From an uncultured Bacteroidales bacterium (GTDB lineage: Bacteria > Bacteroidota > Bacteroidia > Bacteroidales > UBA932), in assembly GCA_945827785.1 (NCBI GenBank), contig CALZOR010000008.1, positions 1 through 43,995 of the forward strand: a DNA stretch of 43,995 bases, given 5' to 3'. The notes beneath the pieces were generated by a model. It searched no databases, was not told the DNA's origin, and saw only the letters and a list, made by a program, of their open reading frames with translations. Made by a program: the position numbers and the translations under genes. Positions 1 to 10,587 of the stretch are shown piece after piece. Numbering within the stretch: position 1 is the first letter of the stretch; each line of letters opens with the position of its first letter.

Positions 1-114
1 CGTCTTGCTGAGCGGTAATTTCTGCGTTGTCCTCCTTCTTCAGTCGGTCATTACCTGGAGGTAACTCCCTCCATCATCAGTCGTCCGCCTTGAACTTCCG
101 GTTTGATTTTTAAC

Positions 115-146
115 GAAAGAAGCAGCCTCGTTGGACTGCTTCTTTC
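115..146 (-). terminator. Hairpin downstream of rpsT, possible terminator
   Basis: Perfect 11-bp stem GAAAGAAGCAG/CTGCTTCTTTC with a 10-nt loop; weak U-tract on the minus strand. Confidence 0.45.
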
Positions 147-180
147 CAGCTATAAGAAAACCTTTAAAAGGTTGCTTTCA

Positions 181-435
181 TTACGAAAGTTTGTTGATGT
201 AAACTGCGATACCGCTCTTGAGGTTTGCAGCCTTGTTCTTGTGAATAACACCAATCTTAGCAAGCTTGTCAATCATTGCGTAAACCTTAGGAGCATTTGC
301 CTCTGCTGATGCCTTGTCGGTGGTATTTCTCAACGCACGAATTGCGTTCCTTGTTGTCTTTGCATAATATTTATTATGCAATCTGCGCCTCTCGCTCTGG
401 CGATAGCGCTTGTCTGCTGAAGCGTGGTTTGCCAT
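181..435 (-). CDS. rpsT: 30S ribosomal protein S20
   Basis: 84 aa basic protein [36 protein letters not shown]..., typical bS20. Confidence 0.95.
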   Translation of the reverse strand: MANHASADKRYRQSERRRLHNKYYAKTTRNAIRALRNTTDKASAEANAPKVYAMIDKLAKIGVIHKNKAANLKSGIAVYINKLS

Positions 436-459
436 TGTTCTTATTTTTTATATTTTTTG

Positions 460-531
460 TAGTGGGTAGGGGAATCGAACCCCTATTGCAAGAATGAAAA
501 TCTTGAGTACTAGCCGTTATACGAACCCACC
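460..531 (-). tRNA. tRNA-Glu (TTC anticodon)
   Basis: Reverse complement GGTGGGTTCGTATAACGGCTAGTACTCAAGATTTTCATTCTTGCAATAGGGGTTCGATTCCCCTACCCACTA folds as a cloverleaf; anticodon loop TTTTCAT. Confidence 0.93.
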
Positions 532-560
532 TTGCCAGCCATTTTTATCAAATGGGAGTG

Positions 561-591
561 CAAAGGTAAGAAATGTTTCTGAATTGACAAA
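561..591 (-). promoter_or_regulatory. Bacteroidota housekeeping promoter (-33 TTTG, N19, -7 TACCTTTG) for the tRNA-Glu/rpsT unit
   Basis: + strand CAAAGGTA (561-568) and CAAA (588-591), exactly 19 bp apart; matches the TTTG-N19-TAnnTTTG consensus. Confidence 0.75.
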
Positions 592-628
592 TTTTTCTTG
601 ACTTTTCTTACCAATTATTTCACTTCTC

Positions 629-1636
629 CTATTTCTCTTCCCTGGCCTTCGCCCATTCAAAAGAGTAGAGAACAGACTCTATCTGCCTGAGATAGTGGCG
701 TTTGTCATATTTTGGAGCATATACGAACGCTTCCATGACAATCATCTCGGTTCCATCCTGATTATAGAACGCATGAGCAACGAAAGGACCTCCCATATAG
801 TCATTATATACTTCCCAGAAGCCTCTAATCTCCGCGAAGTCCCTTCCCTTGTATTTCATATACTTTATAGATGGCCTTGCAAAGGTGCTGGTCATCATGT
901 AGGTATTTTCGAACATTCCCGGAACATTGTTCTTGAGCATCTCTGCATTTTCCTCAAGAATTTCGTCAAGGCCCATCATCTGCTTTCCTGCAACTACAGG
1001 ATATTTATATATAAGTATGCCCTGGCTTGTGAACTGGGTGTCATAGGAAATCCAGATGAAGTCGTCTGTCTGCTTCTTGAGCCTGTAGCCTGAAGGAAAA
1101 TGTGGAGAACCTCCAACCATGGCGCTTACAACCGGAGCCAGTGCCCTCTCTTCATATTTTTTTGAGTTGATGATTATCCTGTCTCTTTCCGCCTGCTCGA
1201 GGGTGGTGATGATCTTGCCGGCATTTTCTTTAAAAAGCTCGAGCGCAGAGTCACTGTCGGCCGCATTGATGCGGATAATGCACTGAGGCGTTGCCCACAC
1301 GTCCTGCTGAAGGACCAGCCCCGGATTGGTTACCTTCGGGCTGATATTCAGGATGATAATGTTCCTGTGAATCTGGAACATGCTTCCGAAACCTCCCGGA
1401 GCGACATTCACAAGCGAGTACAGAGGCTCCCTCTGAGGCAGGTACGGGCAGTCGGCAGCCAGAGTGTCCCTTATTGCAGTCCCGACGGCACCTTCCCAGT
1501 CTGCCTTGTCGATTACTACGATGACTTCGCCGGCCTTTCCGCTTACGTTCGGAAGCAGAGCTTTCTTACGTCCCCCGCATGAAACCATGGCAAGAATGCA
1601 GATGGCCATGGCCATATAAGATAATATCCGTTTCAT
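629..1636 (-). CDS. DUF4837 family lipoprotein
   Basis: 335 aa, lipoprotein signal MKRILSYMAMAICILAMVSCGG; conserved Bacteroidales neighbour of rseP/dxr. Confidence 0.8.
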   Translation of the reverse strand: MKRILSYMAMAICILAMVSCGGRKKALLPNVSGKAGEVIVVIDKADWEGAVGTAIRDTLAADCPYLPQREPLYSLVNVAPGGFGSMFQIHRNIIILNISPKVTNPGLVLQQDVWATPQCIIRINAADSDSALELFKENAGKIITTLEQAERDRIIINSKKYEERALAPVVSAMVGGSPHFPSGYRLKKQTDDFIWISYDTQFTSQGILIYKYPVVAGKQMMGLDEILEENAEMLKNNVPGMFENTYMMTSTFARPSIKYMKYKGRDFAEIRGFWEVYNDYMGGPFVAHAFYNQDGTEMIVMEAFVYAPKYDKRHYLRQIESVLYSFEWAKAREEK

Positions 1637-1667
1637 ATATATTAAGGTATAAAGGTATATTGGTTAA

Positions 1668-3011
1668 TCACAACATTTTGAAAAGCCTTGCGATATCGTT
1701 GCCGAAGGCAAGGAACATCAGACCGAATATGAGCAGCATCCCGACAATCTGCATTGCATACATGAATTTGTCGCTTGGCTTGCGTCTTGTAATCATCTCA
1801 TACAGAGTGAATACGATATGGCCTCCGTCCAGTGCCGGGACAGGCAGCAGGTTCATCACACCCAGCATGATTGAGAGCAGGGCAAGAATGTTGAGGAATT
1901 CGTACCAGTTCCACTTCGAAGGGAAAATCTGCCCCATCGCAATGAAACTTCCCACGGATTTGTACGCCCCTGTGCTCGGAGTCGCCACCAGTTTCAAATC
2001 CTGAAGATAGCCTCCTATTGTCTTGAATGTCAGGGAGAAACCGGCAGGAATTGCGCTCATAAAATTATATTCTTTCGTCTTGACGGGCGGCATGGCCAGC
2101 TGTACGCCAAGCATTCCGAGCGAGTCCACCTGGAGAGCCATGCAGAGCGTATCGGCCCCGCGGACAATCTCGGTCTCAATCTGCCTTGATGCATTTTCCC
2201 TCAAAATCCCTCGGGCATCCTGCACGAACCTTATGGGGCGCCCGTCCAGGGCTACGATTCTATCGCCCTGGCCGATTCCCGCCTCCGAGTTCACCGAAGA
2301 AGAAGGAACGGCTGAAATTGTGAACGGAATCGCTATGTCGAACATGCCCGGAGTATTGAGCACCTGCGGAAGCATGCTGTGGTCGATGTAGATGTCAAGC
2401 GTGTCTGTCCCCCTGAGCACTCTCGCCTTCCTTGCGGTCTGCCTTGCGAGGTCTGCCTGAAGCATGCCGAAATTCTCCGGCACATAGTCATCGAAACTCA
2501 GGATACGGTCACCGCTGCGGAAGCCCATGTCGTATGCCAGATCATTGACATAGATGTAGTTGTCTTCGTTGCTGTAGTAGCTCGTCCCCCATTTCATCAA
2601 TATGCCGGAATATATTGCGATGGCCAGGATGAAATTGAAAAGCACTCCTCCGGCCATTACAAGCAGCCTTTGCCATGCCGGCTTTGTCCGGAATTCCCAT
2701 GGCTGGGGTTCGTGTTTGGTGAATTCGGTGTCCATTGATTCGTCCACCATGCCGCATATTTTGCAATAGCCTCCGAGGGGAAGCCAGCCTATTCCGTACT
2801 CGGTCTCTCTGGATGCGAGCTTCGGGAAGAGTTTGCTGAACCATCCGCTCTTGGTGCTGAGCAACTTGAACCCTCCGGCATCGAAGAAGAGGAAGAACTT
2901 GTCAACCCTTATGCCGAAAATCTTTGCAAAAGTGAAATGCCCCAGTTCGTGTATTGCAATAAGCAGCGAAAGGGCGACAATAAGCTGCAATGCCTTTATC
3001 AATACTGTCAT
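1668..3011 (-). CDS. rseP: RIP metalloprotease RseP (site-2 protease)
   Basis: HELGHF zinc motif, PDZ region, LLPVPALDGGHIVF motif. Confidence 0.95.
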   Translation of the reverse strand: MTVLIKALQLIVALSLLIAIHELGHFTFAKIFGIRVDKFFLFFDAGGFKLLSTKSGWFSKLFPKLASRETEYGIGWLPLGGYCKICGMVDESMDTEFTKHEPQPWEFRTKPAWQRLLVMAGGVLFNFILAIAIYSGILMKWGTSYYSNEDNYIYVNDLAYDMGFRSGDRILSFDDYVPENFGMLQADLARQTARKARVLRGTDTLDIYIDHSMLPQVLNTPGMFDIAIPFTISAVPSSSVNSEAGIGQGDRIVALDGRPIRFVQDARGILRENASRQIETEIVRGADTLCMALQVDSLGMLGVQLAMPPVKTKEYNFMSAIPAGFSLTFKTIGGYLQDLKLVATPSTGAYKSVGSFIAMGQIFPSKWNWYEFLNILALLSIMLGVMNLLPVPALDGGHIVFTLYEMITRRKPSDKFMYAMQIVGMLLIFGLMFLAFGNDIARLFKML

Positions 3012-4195
3012 TGTTTCTGATGGATTCGCCTGCCCTCCTGTCTGTCAATGAGTTCTGACGCTTTGGCGAGGACGGCATCGTTTGTTCTGAAAATTGTATC
3101 CAGGTCGCACGCTTTATCAAAATCCGAGCCATTCATGCACTCGGAAACGATGTCCGTGATGGTGTAGAACCCGATTCTGCCTTTAAGATAGGCTGCGACA
3201 GCCGCTTCGTTGGCGGCATTCATGATGCATGCCATGTTGCCTCCCTTGTCCAAAGCCATGTAAGCAAGGTCCAGTGATGGAAATCTCTCCCTGTCCGGAG
3301 CGAAGAAAGAAAGGCTGCCGAGCTGGGCGAAATCGAGTTTCTTGTTGGAAAGTGTCATCCTGTGCGGAAAGCAGAGCGCAAACTGAATCGGTTCCCTCAT
3401 GTCGGGATGTCCCATCTGTGCTATCACCGCCCCGTCGGCATATTCCACCATTGAATGGATGATGGACTCGGGGTGGATGACCACGTTGATCTTGTCTCCG
3501 GGAGTTCCGAAAAGCCACCTTGCCTCTATGATTTCCAGACATTTGTTCATCATGGTTGCGGAGTCTATGGTTATCTTTGCTCCCATGTTCCATTTCGGGT
3601 GCTTCAGGGCCTGCCCCGGTGTCGCCCTCGCAATCTGCTCCTTTGTCCAGGTCCTGAAAGGGCCTCCGGATGCCGTAAGATGGATTTTTTCGATCTCTGC
3701 CCCTGCCGACCCCATGAGACATTGGAAGATGGCGGAGTGCTCTGAATCCACCGGCAGGATCTTCGCCTTGTATTCCATGGCCATTTCCATGACTGTCTGT
3801 CCTGCGGCAACGAGGGTTTCCTTGTTGGCCAGGGCTATTGTCTTGCCCGCCTTGATTGCCGCCACCGTGGATGCCAGTCCGCTGAATCCGACCATCGAGG
3901 TGAGGACGATGTCAATGTCCTCGCTGGTGACAAGGTCGCAGACCGACTGCATTCCCGCAAATACCTTTACAAAATGGGGCCTGAGGGCCTGGTTGACCTC
4001 CTCGTATTTTGCTTCGTTACAGATTACGACATTGTTTGCATTGAATTCAATTGCTTGATTGATAAGAAGTTCGCTGCTGTTGTTGGCTGTGAGCAGCTCA
4101 ACCTCGAAAAGGTCGGGGTGCTGTCTTATCACATCCAGTGCCTGTGTACCTATCGATCCTGTTGACCCCAGGATGGCTATATGTCTTTTTTCCAT
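3008..4195 (-). CDS. dxr: 1-deoxy-D-xylulose-5-phosphate reductoisomerase
   Basis: ILGSTGSIGTQALDVIRQHP and LPVDSEHSAIFQCL motifs. Confidence 0.97.
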   Translation of the reverse strand: MEKRHIAILGSTGSIGTQALDVIRQHPDLFEVELLTANNSSELLINQAIEFNANNVVICNEAKYEEVNQALRPHFVKVFAGMQSVCDLVTSEDIDIVLTSMVGFSGLASTVAAIKAGKTIALANKETLVAAGQTVMEMAMEYKAKILPVDSEHSAIFQCLMGSAGAEIEKIHLTASGGPFRTWTKEQIARATPGQALKHPKWNMGAKITIDSATMMNKCLEIIEARWLFGTPGDKINVVIHPESIIHSMVEYADGAVIAQMGHPDMREPIQFALCFPHRMTLSNKKLDFAQLGSLSFFAPDRERFPSLDLAYMALDKGGNMACIMNAANEAAVAAYLKGRIGFYTITDIVSECMNGSDFDKACDLDTIFRTNDAVLAKASELIDRQEGRRIHQKQ

Positions 4196-4205
4196 AATTA
4201 TGCGA

Positions 4206-5081
4206 TTAGAAACTTATGTACGATGTCGGGTCGATGCTCTGGCCGTTGTGCCACAATTCGAAATGCAGGTGTGGTCCGGTTGTCGTCGTGCCTGTGTTTC
4301 CGAGAAGGGCTATGGGTGTGCCGGCCGTGACTTTGTCTCCCGTCTTCTTGAGCAGTTTTTCGTTGTGCCGGTAGATTGAAACGATGTCGCCGCTGTGCTG
4401 AATCTGGATGCTGTTGCCTGTTTCTTCGTTCCATTGTGCTGAAATTACTGTGCCGTCCAGCACCGCCTTTACCACCGATCCGCTTGGTGCAGTTATGTCT
4501 ATATATGGGTGAAAATCAGGGTCATAGCCCTGGGAAATGACTCCTTTCACAGGTGTGAAGAAATGCATGCCCTCGATTGGGAGCGCCCTCTTTGCACGGG
4601 ATGAAATCTCGAATTGTTCCTCCTGCTTGACCTGCTGGCGCAGAAGGGAATCCTGTTTCTGAAGGGCCGTCGCATCTGTCGGAACGACCTCCGCTTTCCT
4701 GGCATTGATGATGCTGTCGATTTTCAATGGCTCACGTCCTTCGACCGTCCTCCTAAGATTTTCTGAATATAATTCCCATTTATATATCTCATTTTCAAGA
4801 GAATCCACCTTTATGGCATTCTGGATGGCTGCTCTTTTTGAACCCTCGTCAGGATAGCCCGGGATAAAAACGCGGACAGGTGTGTATGCCACAATGGCAA
4901 AAATCGCAGCTGAGAATATGACCACCACGCTGACTATTGCAACCAGGAAACTTGCTCTGGAAAAATGCAGTGTCAGGAATTGTTCATGAGTCTGGTCATC
5001 AATAAGTGCGAGCCTGAAATTTCGCACTTTATGCTCTTTGTGCTCCTTGGATTTATTGTTATGTTTATTGTTCAGTGCCAT
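4206..5081 (-). CDS. M23 family metallopeptidase, membrane anchored
   Basis: N-terminal TM segment; GPHLHFELWHNGQSIDP motif. Confidence 0.92.
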   Translation of the reverse strand: MALNNKHNNKSKEHKEHKVRNFRLALIDDQTHEQFLTLHFSRASFLVAIVSVVVIFSAAIFAIVAYTPVRVFIPGYPDEGSKRAAIQNAIKVDSLENEIYKWELYSENLRRTVEGREPLKIDSIINARKAEVVPTDATALQKQDSLLRQQVKQEEQFEISSRAKRALPIEGMHFFTPVKGVISQGYDPDFHPYIDITAPSGSVVKAVLDGTVISAQWNEETGNSIQIQHSGDIVSIYRHNEKLLKKTGDKVTAGTPIALLGNTGTTTTGPHLHFELWHNGQSIDPTSYISF

Positions 5082-5105
5082 AATTTTTATAACTTTGTCC
5101 CCGAT

Positions 5106-5597
5106 ATGGACAGGCTAATAGGCATAGATTACGGACGGAAAAGGGTCGGACTTGCAGTCAGTGACCCGCTCGGAATTTTTGCCTCTGCCCTTGAAACGGT
5201 ACAGACTGCAAAGATAATAGAATATCTCAGAAATTACTCAGAAAAAGAGAATGTATCCGCTTTTGTGGTTGGTATGCCGCAGAATATGAACGGTGCTCCT
5301 TCAGAGGCTGCGAAGGATGTGAAGGCATTTCTGGTTCAACTTGAGAAGGCATTTCCCGGAGTCCCGATTCATCTTGAAGATGAGCGTTTCACCTCCGTCC
5401 TGGCCCATCGTGCCATGATTGACGGAGGCATGAAAGCCTCGGACCGCAGGGACAAGGAGTCTGTGGACAAAATCAGCGCTGCAATCATCCTCCAGAGCTA
5501 CATGGACCGGACTTCAGGCTCGAATTTTGCTTATGACCCGGCCCTGGTCCCGGATACCCTGACCTCCAAGGTTTCGGGCCGCAGACGCCGCAAATGA
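5106..5597 (+). CDS. ruvX: Holliday junction resolvase RuvX/YqgF
   Basis: Start adjusted from the ORF track: MDRLIGIDYGRKRVGLAVSDPLG; DERFTSV motif. Confidence 0.93.
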   Translation: MDRLIGIDYGRKRVGLAVSDPLGIFASALETVQTAKIIEYLRNYSEKENVSAFVVGMPQNMNGAPSEAAKDVKAFLVQLEKAFPGVPIHLEDERFTSVLAHRAMIDGGMKASDRRDKESVDKISAAIILQSYMDRTSGSNFAYDPALVPDTLTSKVSGRRRRK

Positions 5598-5636
5598 TAC
5601 GGTAACATTCTGTAAATTAAAATAATATATAATATA

Positions 5637-6188
5637 ATGATACTTCCGATTTATTTATATGGTTCTGAAATCCTGAGGAACCAAAATGTTGACGCCGACC
5701 TCACGGACAAGGAAGGTCTGGCAAGTTTCATCGCCGACATGAAGGACACTCTCAAGGAAGCTGACGGATGCGGACTTGCCGCGCCTCAGGTTGGAGTGAA
5801 CAAGAGGATACTCATCGTGGACGGGACTGACCTTGCCGACACTTATGACTACCTGAAGGATTTCCGCCGCACGATGATCAATCCGGTCATTGTCGAGGAA
5901 AGTGAGCAGACATGCGAATATTCAGAGGGCTGTCTCAGCGTGCCCGGCATCTATGCCGAGGTGACACGCCCTTCGGTAATCAAGGTCGAGTATTATGACG
6001 AGAATCTCAACAAGGTAACCGAAGAGTTCAAGGGCTTTGCCTGCCGTATGGTCCAGCACGAGATGGACCACCTTGACGGAAACCTCTTTGTTGACCGCGT
6101 TTCTGCCATCCGTCGCAAAATGATTGCCCGCAAGCTCCAGGGAATATCAAAGGGAGCTGTCAAAACCCGTTATAAATCAAAAAGATAA
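5637..6188 (+). CDS. def: Peptide deformylase
   Basis: GCGLAAPQVGV, EGCLSVPG and QHEMDHLDG motifs. Confidence 0.97.
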   Translation: MILPIYLYGSEILRNQNVDADLTDKEGLASFIADMKDTLKEADGCGLAAPQVGVNKRILIVDGTDLADTYDYLKDFRRTMINPVIVEESEQTCEYSEGCLSVPGIYAEVTRPSVIKVEYYDENLNKVTEEFKGFACRMVQHEMDHLDGNLFVDRVSAIRRKMIARKLQGISKGAVKTRYKSKR

Positions 6189-6193
6189 TTGAT

Positions 6194-7549
6194 ATGGGAG
6201 CATTTCACGCTTATGATATCAGAGGAATCTGGAATGTGGATTTCGACAGGGAGACCGCCTATAAGGTAGCGTATTTTCTCCCTGAACTTCTTGCAACGGA
6301 CAAGGTTGCAGTGGGAAGGGATTGCCGTGTTTCATCAGATGAAATACATCAGGCTGTTCTTCAGGGAATTACAGATGCAGGTGCCGATGTCTATGACCTT
6401 GGTCTGACGACAACCCCGGCAGTATATTTCGCAACTGCAAATTATGGATTCAAGGCTTCGGTACAGATTACTGCCTCGCACAATGGACCGCAGTACAACG
6501 GTATGAAGGTCTCGACAGAAAATGCACGTGCAGTGGGCTATGATGCAGGTCTGAAGACCATCAAACAGTGGATCGACGAGGGTAAACCGACTCCTGCAGC
6601 CGAAACCAAGGGGCAGGTTCATCAGATGAACATTTATAAGGACTATCTTGATTTCCTGCTGAAATACAAGGAGGACTACAGCAATCTGAACATCGCCATG
6701 GACCTTTCCAACGGAATGGCAAATCTTTTTGCGCGTCCCGTTTTCGGCGACCAGCCTCACTATCTCTTCGAAGGAATGGATGGAAGGTTTCCGAATCATG
6801 AGCCTAACCCATTGATACAGAAGAATGTGGAGGCTTTGAAGGAACTGGTTCGGAAAACCGGGGCAGATGTCGGCGTAATCTATGACGGGGATGCAGACAG
6901 GGTAATGTTCGTGGACGAGAACGCCCGTTTCATTTCTCCTGACCTGATGATTGCAGTGCTCGGACAGTATTTCCTTGTGGAAAGAGGTGAAAAGGGACTT
7001 GTCCTTCAGGATATCCGCTCCAGCAAGGCTGTCGGCGAGTATCTCGCACCGCTTGGCGGAGAAATGCGCACATGGAAGGTAGGTCGTGCATTCGCTGCCG
7101 AGAAACTCCGTGAAATAGACGGCGTGTTCGGAGGCGAACTTGCCGGCCACTATTATTTCCGTGATTTCTTCTATTCTGACAGCGGAATGCTCGCTTCTAT
7201 CCTGATTCTCAATGTGATAAGCAAACTCAAGAAGGAAGGAAGAACACTCAGTCAGCTCATATCGGAGATTGAAAAATACCAGAATTCCGGAGAAATCAAC
7301 TTCCGCCTTGAAGACAAGGCCGGGGCTATGGACGCCGTGAGGGACATGTTCATGAGTGCGGAGAAGCACACCGCTTATATGGATTTCGATGGCTACAGAG
7401 TTGAATTCCCGCAGTGGTGGTTCAATATAAGGCCTTCAAATACAGAACCTTACCTGCGTTTTATTTGCGAAGCGACATCTAAGGAACTCCTGGATGAGAA
7501 GATACAGGCAGTAAGGGACCTGCTCACTTCAAAATTCGGAGCGGAATAG
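6194..7549 (+). CDS. Phosphomannomutase/phosphoglucomutase
   Basis: TASHNGPQYNGMK active-site loop, YDGDADR metal loop, RPSNTEPYLR. Confidence 0.95.
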   Translation: MGAFHAYDIRGIWNVDFDRETAYKVAYFLPELLATDKVAVGRDCRVSSDEIHQAVLQGITDAGADVYDLGLTTTPAVYFATANYGFKASVQITASHNGPQYNGMKVSTENARAVGYDAGLKTIKQWIDEGKPTPAAETKGQVHQMNIYKDYLDFLLKYKEDYSNLNIAMDLSNGMANLFARPVFGDQPHYLFEGMDGRFPNHEPNPLIQKNVEALKELVRKTGADVGVIYDGDADRVMFVDENARFISPDLMIAVLGQYFLVERGEKGLVLQDIRSSKAVGEYLAPLGGEMRTWKVGRAFAAEKLREIDGVFGGELAGHYYFRDFFYSDSGMLASILILNVISKLKKEGRTLSQLISEIEKYQNSGEINFRLEDKAGAMDAVRDMFMSAEKHTAYMDFDGYRVEFPQWWFNIRPSNTEPYLRFICEATSKELLDEKIQAVRDLLTSKFGAE

Positions 7550-7550
7550 G

Positions 7551-8573
7551 ATGAGGAGGTTCGGATTTTTAATGACAGCCTGCATGATAATGCTTTTCGG
7601 GAGCTTTCATGCAGGCGCTGTCGTTCCTCAGAGGATCGATACAAGCAGGATTCAGCTCCAGATTCCGAGACTTTTTCTCCAAAGTGTGAAGTCGCTGGAG
7701 ATTTCTCCGTCCGATCCCATCGATACCCTTGATACCGTAAACGAACATGTCAAGGTGATTCTTTTCGGAGACAATACCTGGAGATATTATAAAACTCCTG
7801 ATTTCAAGGCACTTGCGGGTGTCTTTGATGAAAACTGGAACAATGTTGATTCCAATCCTTACAAGCTATCTCTGGAAAATCTTCCATATTCCTGGTCCAT
7901 CTGGCTTGTGGACAGTCTCAGCCAGTACCACTGCCCTTATCAGGGGGATGTATATTATAGAGGTAAATTCGGCATAAGGAGGGGACGCCGTCACCAGGGA
8001 GTCGATATCCCTTTGAAGACCGGGGAACCGGTACATGCGACTTTTACCGGCAGGGTGAGGGTATCCAAATATCTGGGAGGATATGGAAATGTGGTGATAA
8101 TCAGGCATGAAAACGGACTTGAGACTTTCTATGGGCATCTTTCAGAAAGGAAGGTCGGGGAAAATGAGTGGGTAAATGCCGGGGATGTCATCGGACTTGG
8201 TGGCTCGACCGGCCGCTCGACCGGTCCGCATCTTCATTTTGAAACCCGTTACAAGGGCTTTGCCTTTGATCCCCAGTGGCTTATCGACTTCAAGACTGGA
8301 GACCTGCGTCACCGGCTCTTCGTCCTGAAGAAGAAGTATTTCAGTCCGTACAGCAATTATGAGCAGGATTTTGAAGATGAATTCAAAAACGAGGAGGATG
8401 ACAGGAGGGAAGAAGCTGAAAGGGCGGCAATGAGATTCCACACGGTCAAGTCAGGAGATACTCTCGGCAGGATTGCAATCAACAACGGGACGACTGTAAG
8501 TGCCATCTGCAAGCTCAATGGCATCAAGCCGGATACTGTCCTGAAAATAGGCCGTAAACTTCGTGTGAAATAG
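7551..8573 (+). CDS. M23 family metallopeptidase with C-terminal LysM
   Basis: GRRHQGVDIPL...GPHLHFETRYKG plus C-terminal LysM FHTVKSGDTLGRIAINNGTTVSAICKLNGIKPDTVLKIGRKLRV. Confidence 0.93.
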   Translation: MRRFGFLMTACMIMLFGSFHAGAVVPQRIDTSRIQLQIPRLFLQSVKSLEISPSDPIDTLDTVNEHVKVILFGDNTWRYYKTPDFKALAGVFDENWNNVDSNPYKLSLENLPYSWSIWLVDSLSQYHCPYQGDVYYRGKFGIRRGRRHQGVDIPLKTGEPVHATFTGRVRVSKYLGGYGNVVIIRHENGLETFYGHLSERKVGENEWVNAGDVIGLGGSTGRSTGPHLHFETRYKGFAFDPQWLIDFKTGDLRHRLFVLKKKYFSPYSNYEQDFEDEFKNEEDDRREEAERAAMRFHTVKSGDTLGRIAINNGTTVSAICKLNGIKPDTVLKIGRKLRVK

Positions 8574-8675
8574 CCACCTGCTTCCACCTGAGCAGAAAAT
8601 CAAGAAAAATATCCGATTAACGAGATATTTATATATTTTTGCAAACTTTTTCGGACGATTATTATTGGTAAATAT

Positions 8676-10481
8676 ATGGAAATTAGAAACATCGCAATCA
8701 TCGCCCACGTTGACCATGGAAAAACCACCCTGGTTGACAGGATGATTTATCAGGCGCGTCAGGCACGCGAGCAGGAGAAGTTGGGAGAACTGATCCTCGA
8801 TAACAATGACCTCGAAAGGGAAAGAGGTATCACAATCCTTGCAAAAAACGTATCAGTTACATATAAGGGAGTGAAAATCAATGTGATAGACACTCCGGGC
8901 CATAGCGACTTCGGAGGCGAGGTCGAGCGCGTGCTCAACATGGCTGACGGTGTCCTTCTGCTTGTGGACGCATTTGAAGGCTGCATGCCGCAGACAAGGT
9001 TCGTGCTTCAGAAAGCAATTGAGATGGGCAAGAAACCGGTTGTGGTGATAAATAAGGTTGACAAGCTGAACTGCCGTCCGGATGAGGTTCAGGAAGAGGT
9101 TTTCGACCTGATGTTCTCTCTCGGGGCAACTGAGGACCAGCTTGATTTCAAGACTGTTTACGGAAGTGCAAAGCAGGGATGGATGTCCTATGACTGGAAA
9201 CAGCCGACAAACGACATCACTGCTCTTCTCGATACGATTCTGGAGGTGATTCCTGCTCCTGAAAAGAATGAAGGAACTCCGCAGATGCTGATTTCGTCTC
9301 TCGAATATTCTCCTTACGTGGGACGGATTGCAGTCGGAAGGGTTACCAGAGGTGCCCTCACTGCAGGCATGAACATCACTCTCTGCAAGAGATATGACAT
9401 TCAGGAAAAACAGAAAATAAAGGACCTGATGATTTTTGACGGCCTCGGAAAGACCAAGGTGGATACGGTTGAGTGCGGGGACATCTGCGCCGTTGTCGGC
9501 ATCGAAGGTTTCGAGATCGGAGATACCATTGCTGACTGGGAAAATCCTGAGCCGCTTCCTCCGATCGAGGTCGATGAGCCTACGATGAGCATGCTCTTCT
9601 GCATCAACAACTCTCCGTTCTTCGGACGTGAGGGCAAGTTCGTCACTTCCCGTCACCTTAAGGAGCGTCTTGACAAGGAGCTTGAGAAGAACCTTGCGCT
9701 CAGGGTGAAACCGGGCCCGAATGCCGATTCGTTCATCGTTTACGGTAGGGGAGTCCTGCATCTTTCTGTCCTGATTGAGACAATGAGACGTGAAGGCTTT
9801 GAACTTCAGGTTGGCCAGCCGAAGGTCCTCGACAAGACAATCAACGGACAGAGGTGCGAGCCTATAGAAAATCTTACAATCGAGGTGCCTGAGGAGTTTG
9901 TCGGAAAGGCCATTGAAATGGCAACCAGACGTAAGGGAGCCCTCATCCAGATGGAAAACAGGGGCGACAGGACGCATCTTGAGTTCGACATTCCTGCACG
10001 TGGCCTCATGGGTCTCAGAAGCAACCTTCTCACTGCAACCCAGGGAGAGGCTGTCGTTGCCCACAGGTTCAAGGGTTATGAACCGTACAAGGGAGAGATC
10101 GAGCGCAGGACAAACGGTTCCCTCGTTTCGCTTGAGACCGGACTTTCCGTTGCTTACTCTATGGATAAGCTTCAGGACAGGGGACGTTTCTTCATCGAGC
10201 CGGGAGTTGACATCTATGCCGGACAGGTTGTCGGCGAGCATACTCGCGAAAGAGACCTCAATATCAATATCTGCAAGACCAAGAAGCTGACCAACATGCG
10301 TGCTTCGGGAAGCGATGACAAGGTGATGCTTCCTCCTCCGATTGTTTTCTCTCTCGAGGAGGCTTTGGAGTATATTCAGGAGGACGAACTTGTTGAGGTA
10401 ACCCCTAAGTCGATGAGAATCAGGAAAATAATCCTTGACGAAATTGAACGCAAGCGTCGTGGAAATGTAGCTGAGGAATAG
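8676..10481 (+). CDS. typA: Translational GTPase TypA/BipA
   Basis: [35 protein letters not shown]; full-length 601 aa. Confidence 0.97.
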   Translation: MEIRNIAIIAHVDHGKTTLVDRMIYQARQAREQEKLGELILDNNDLERERGITILAKNVSVTYKGVKINVIDTPGHSDFGGEVERVLNMADGVLLLVDAFEGCMPQTRFVLQKAIEMGKKPVVVINKVDKLNCRPDEVQEEVFDLMFSLGATEDQLDFKTVYGSAKQGWMSYDWKQPTNDITALLDTILEVIPAPEKNEGTPQMLISSLEYSPYVGRIAVGRVTRGALTAGMNITLCKRYDIQEKQKIKDLMIFDGLGKTKVDTVECGDICAVVGIEGFEIGDTIADWENPEPLPPIEVDEPTMSMLFCINNSPFFGREGKFVTSRHLKERLDKELEKNLALRVKPGPNADSFIVYGRGVLHLSVLIETMRREGFELQVGQPKVLDKTINGQRCEPIENLTIEVPEEFVGKAIEMATRRKGALIQMENRGDRTHLEFDIPARGLMGLRSNLLTATQGEAVVAHRFKGYEPYKGEIERRTNGSLVSLETGLSVAYSMDKLQDRGRFFIEPGVDIYAGQVVGEHTRERDLNINICKTKKLTNMRASGSDDKVMLPPPIVFSLEEALEYIQEDELVEVTPKSMRIRKIILDEIERKRRGNVAEE

Positions 10482-10587
10482 TTTTTCCGGGCCCATAAGG
10501 TGGAAAAACTCTTTTTCAACTGAAAAAGTTTGAAAGTTTCGAAAGTTTTCTTTACCTTTGCGGGCTCAAAATCTATTTTTAGGGTTG

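Noticed and set aside
1-110. Left-edge sequence as part of a coding gene
   Set aside because: Short open stretches on both strands but no recognizable product or start; not enough sequence to call
1579-2004. 141-aa + strand ORF opposite rseP
   Set aside because: Shadow ORF of a conserved gene
3399-4058. 219-aa + strand ORF inside dxr
   Set aside because: Antisense to dxr; no independent features
6335-7369. 344-aa minus-strand ORF opposite the phosphomannomutase gene
   Set aside because: Antisense shadow ORF; the + strand has clear enzyme motifs
8853-10496. 547-aa minus-strand ORF opposite typA
   Set aside because: Exact antisense of a well-conserved TypA gene; low-complexity shadow translation without recognizable motifs or signal
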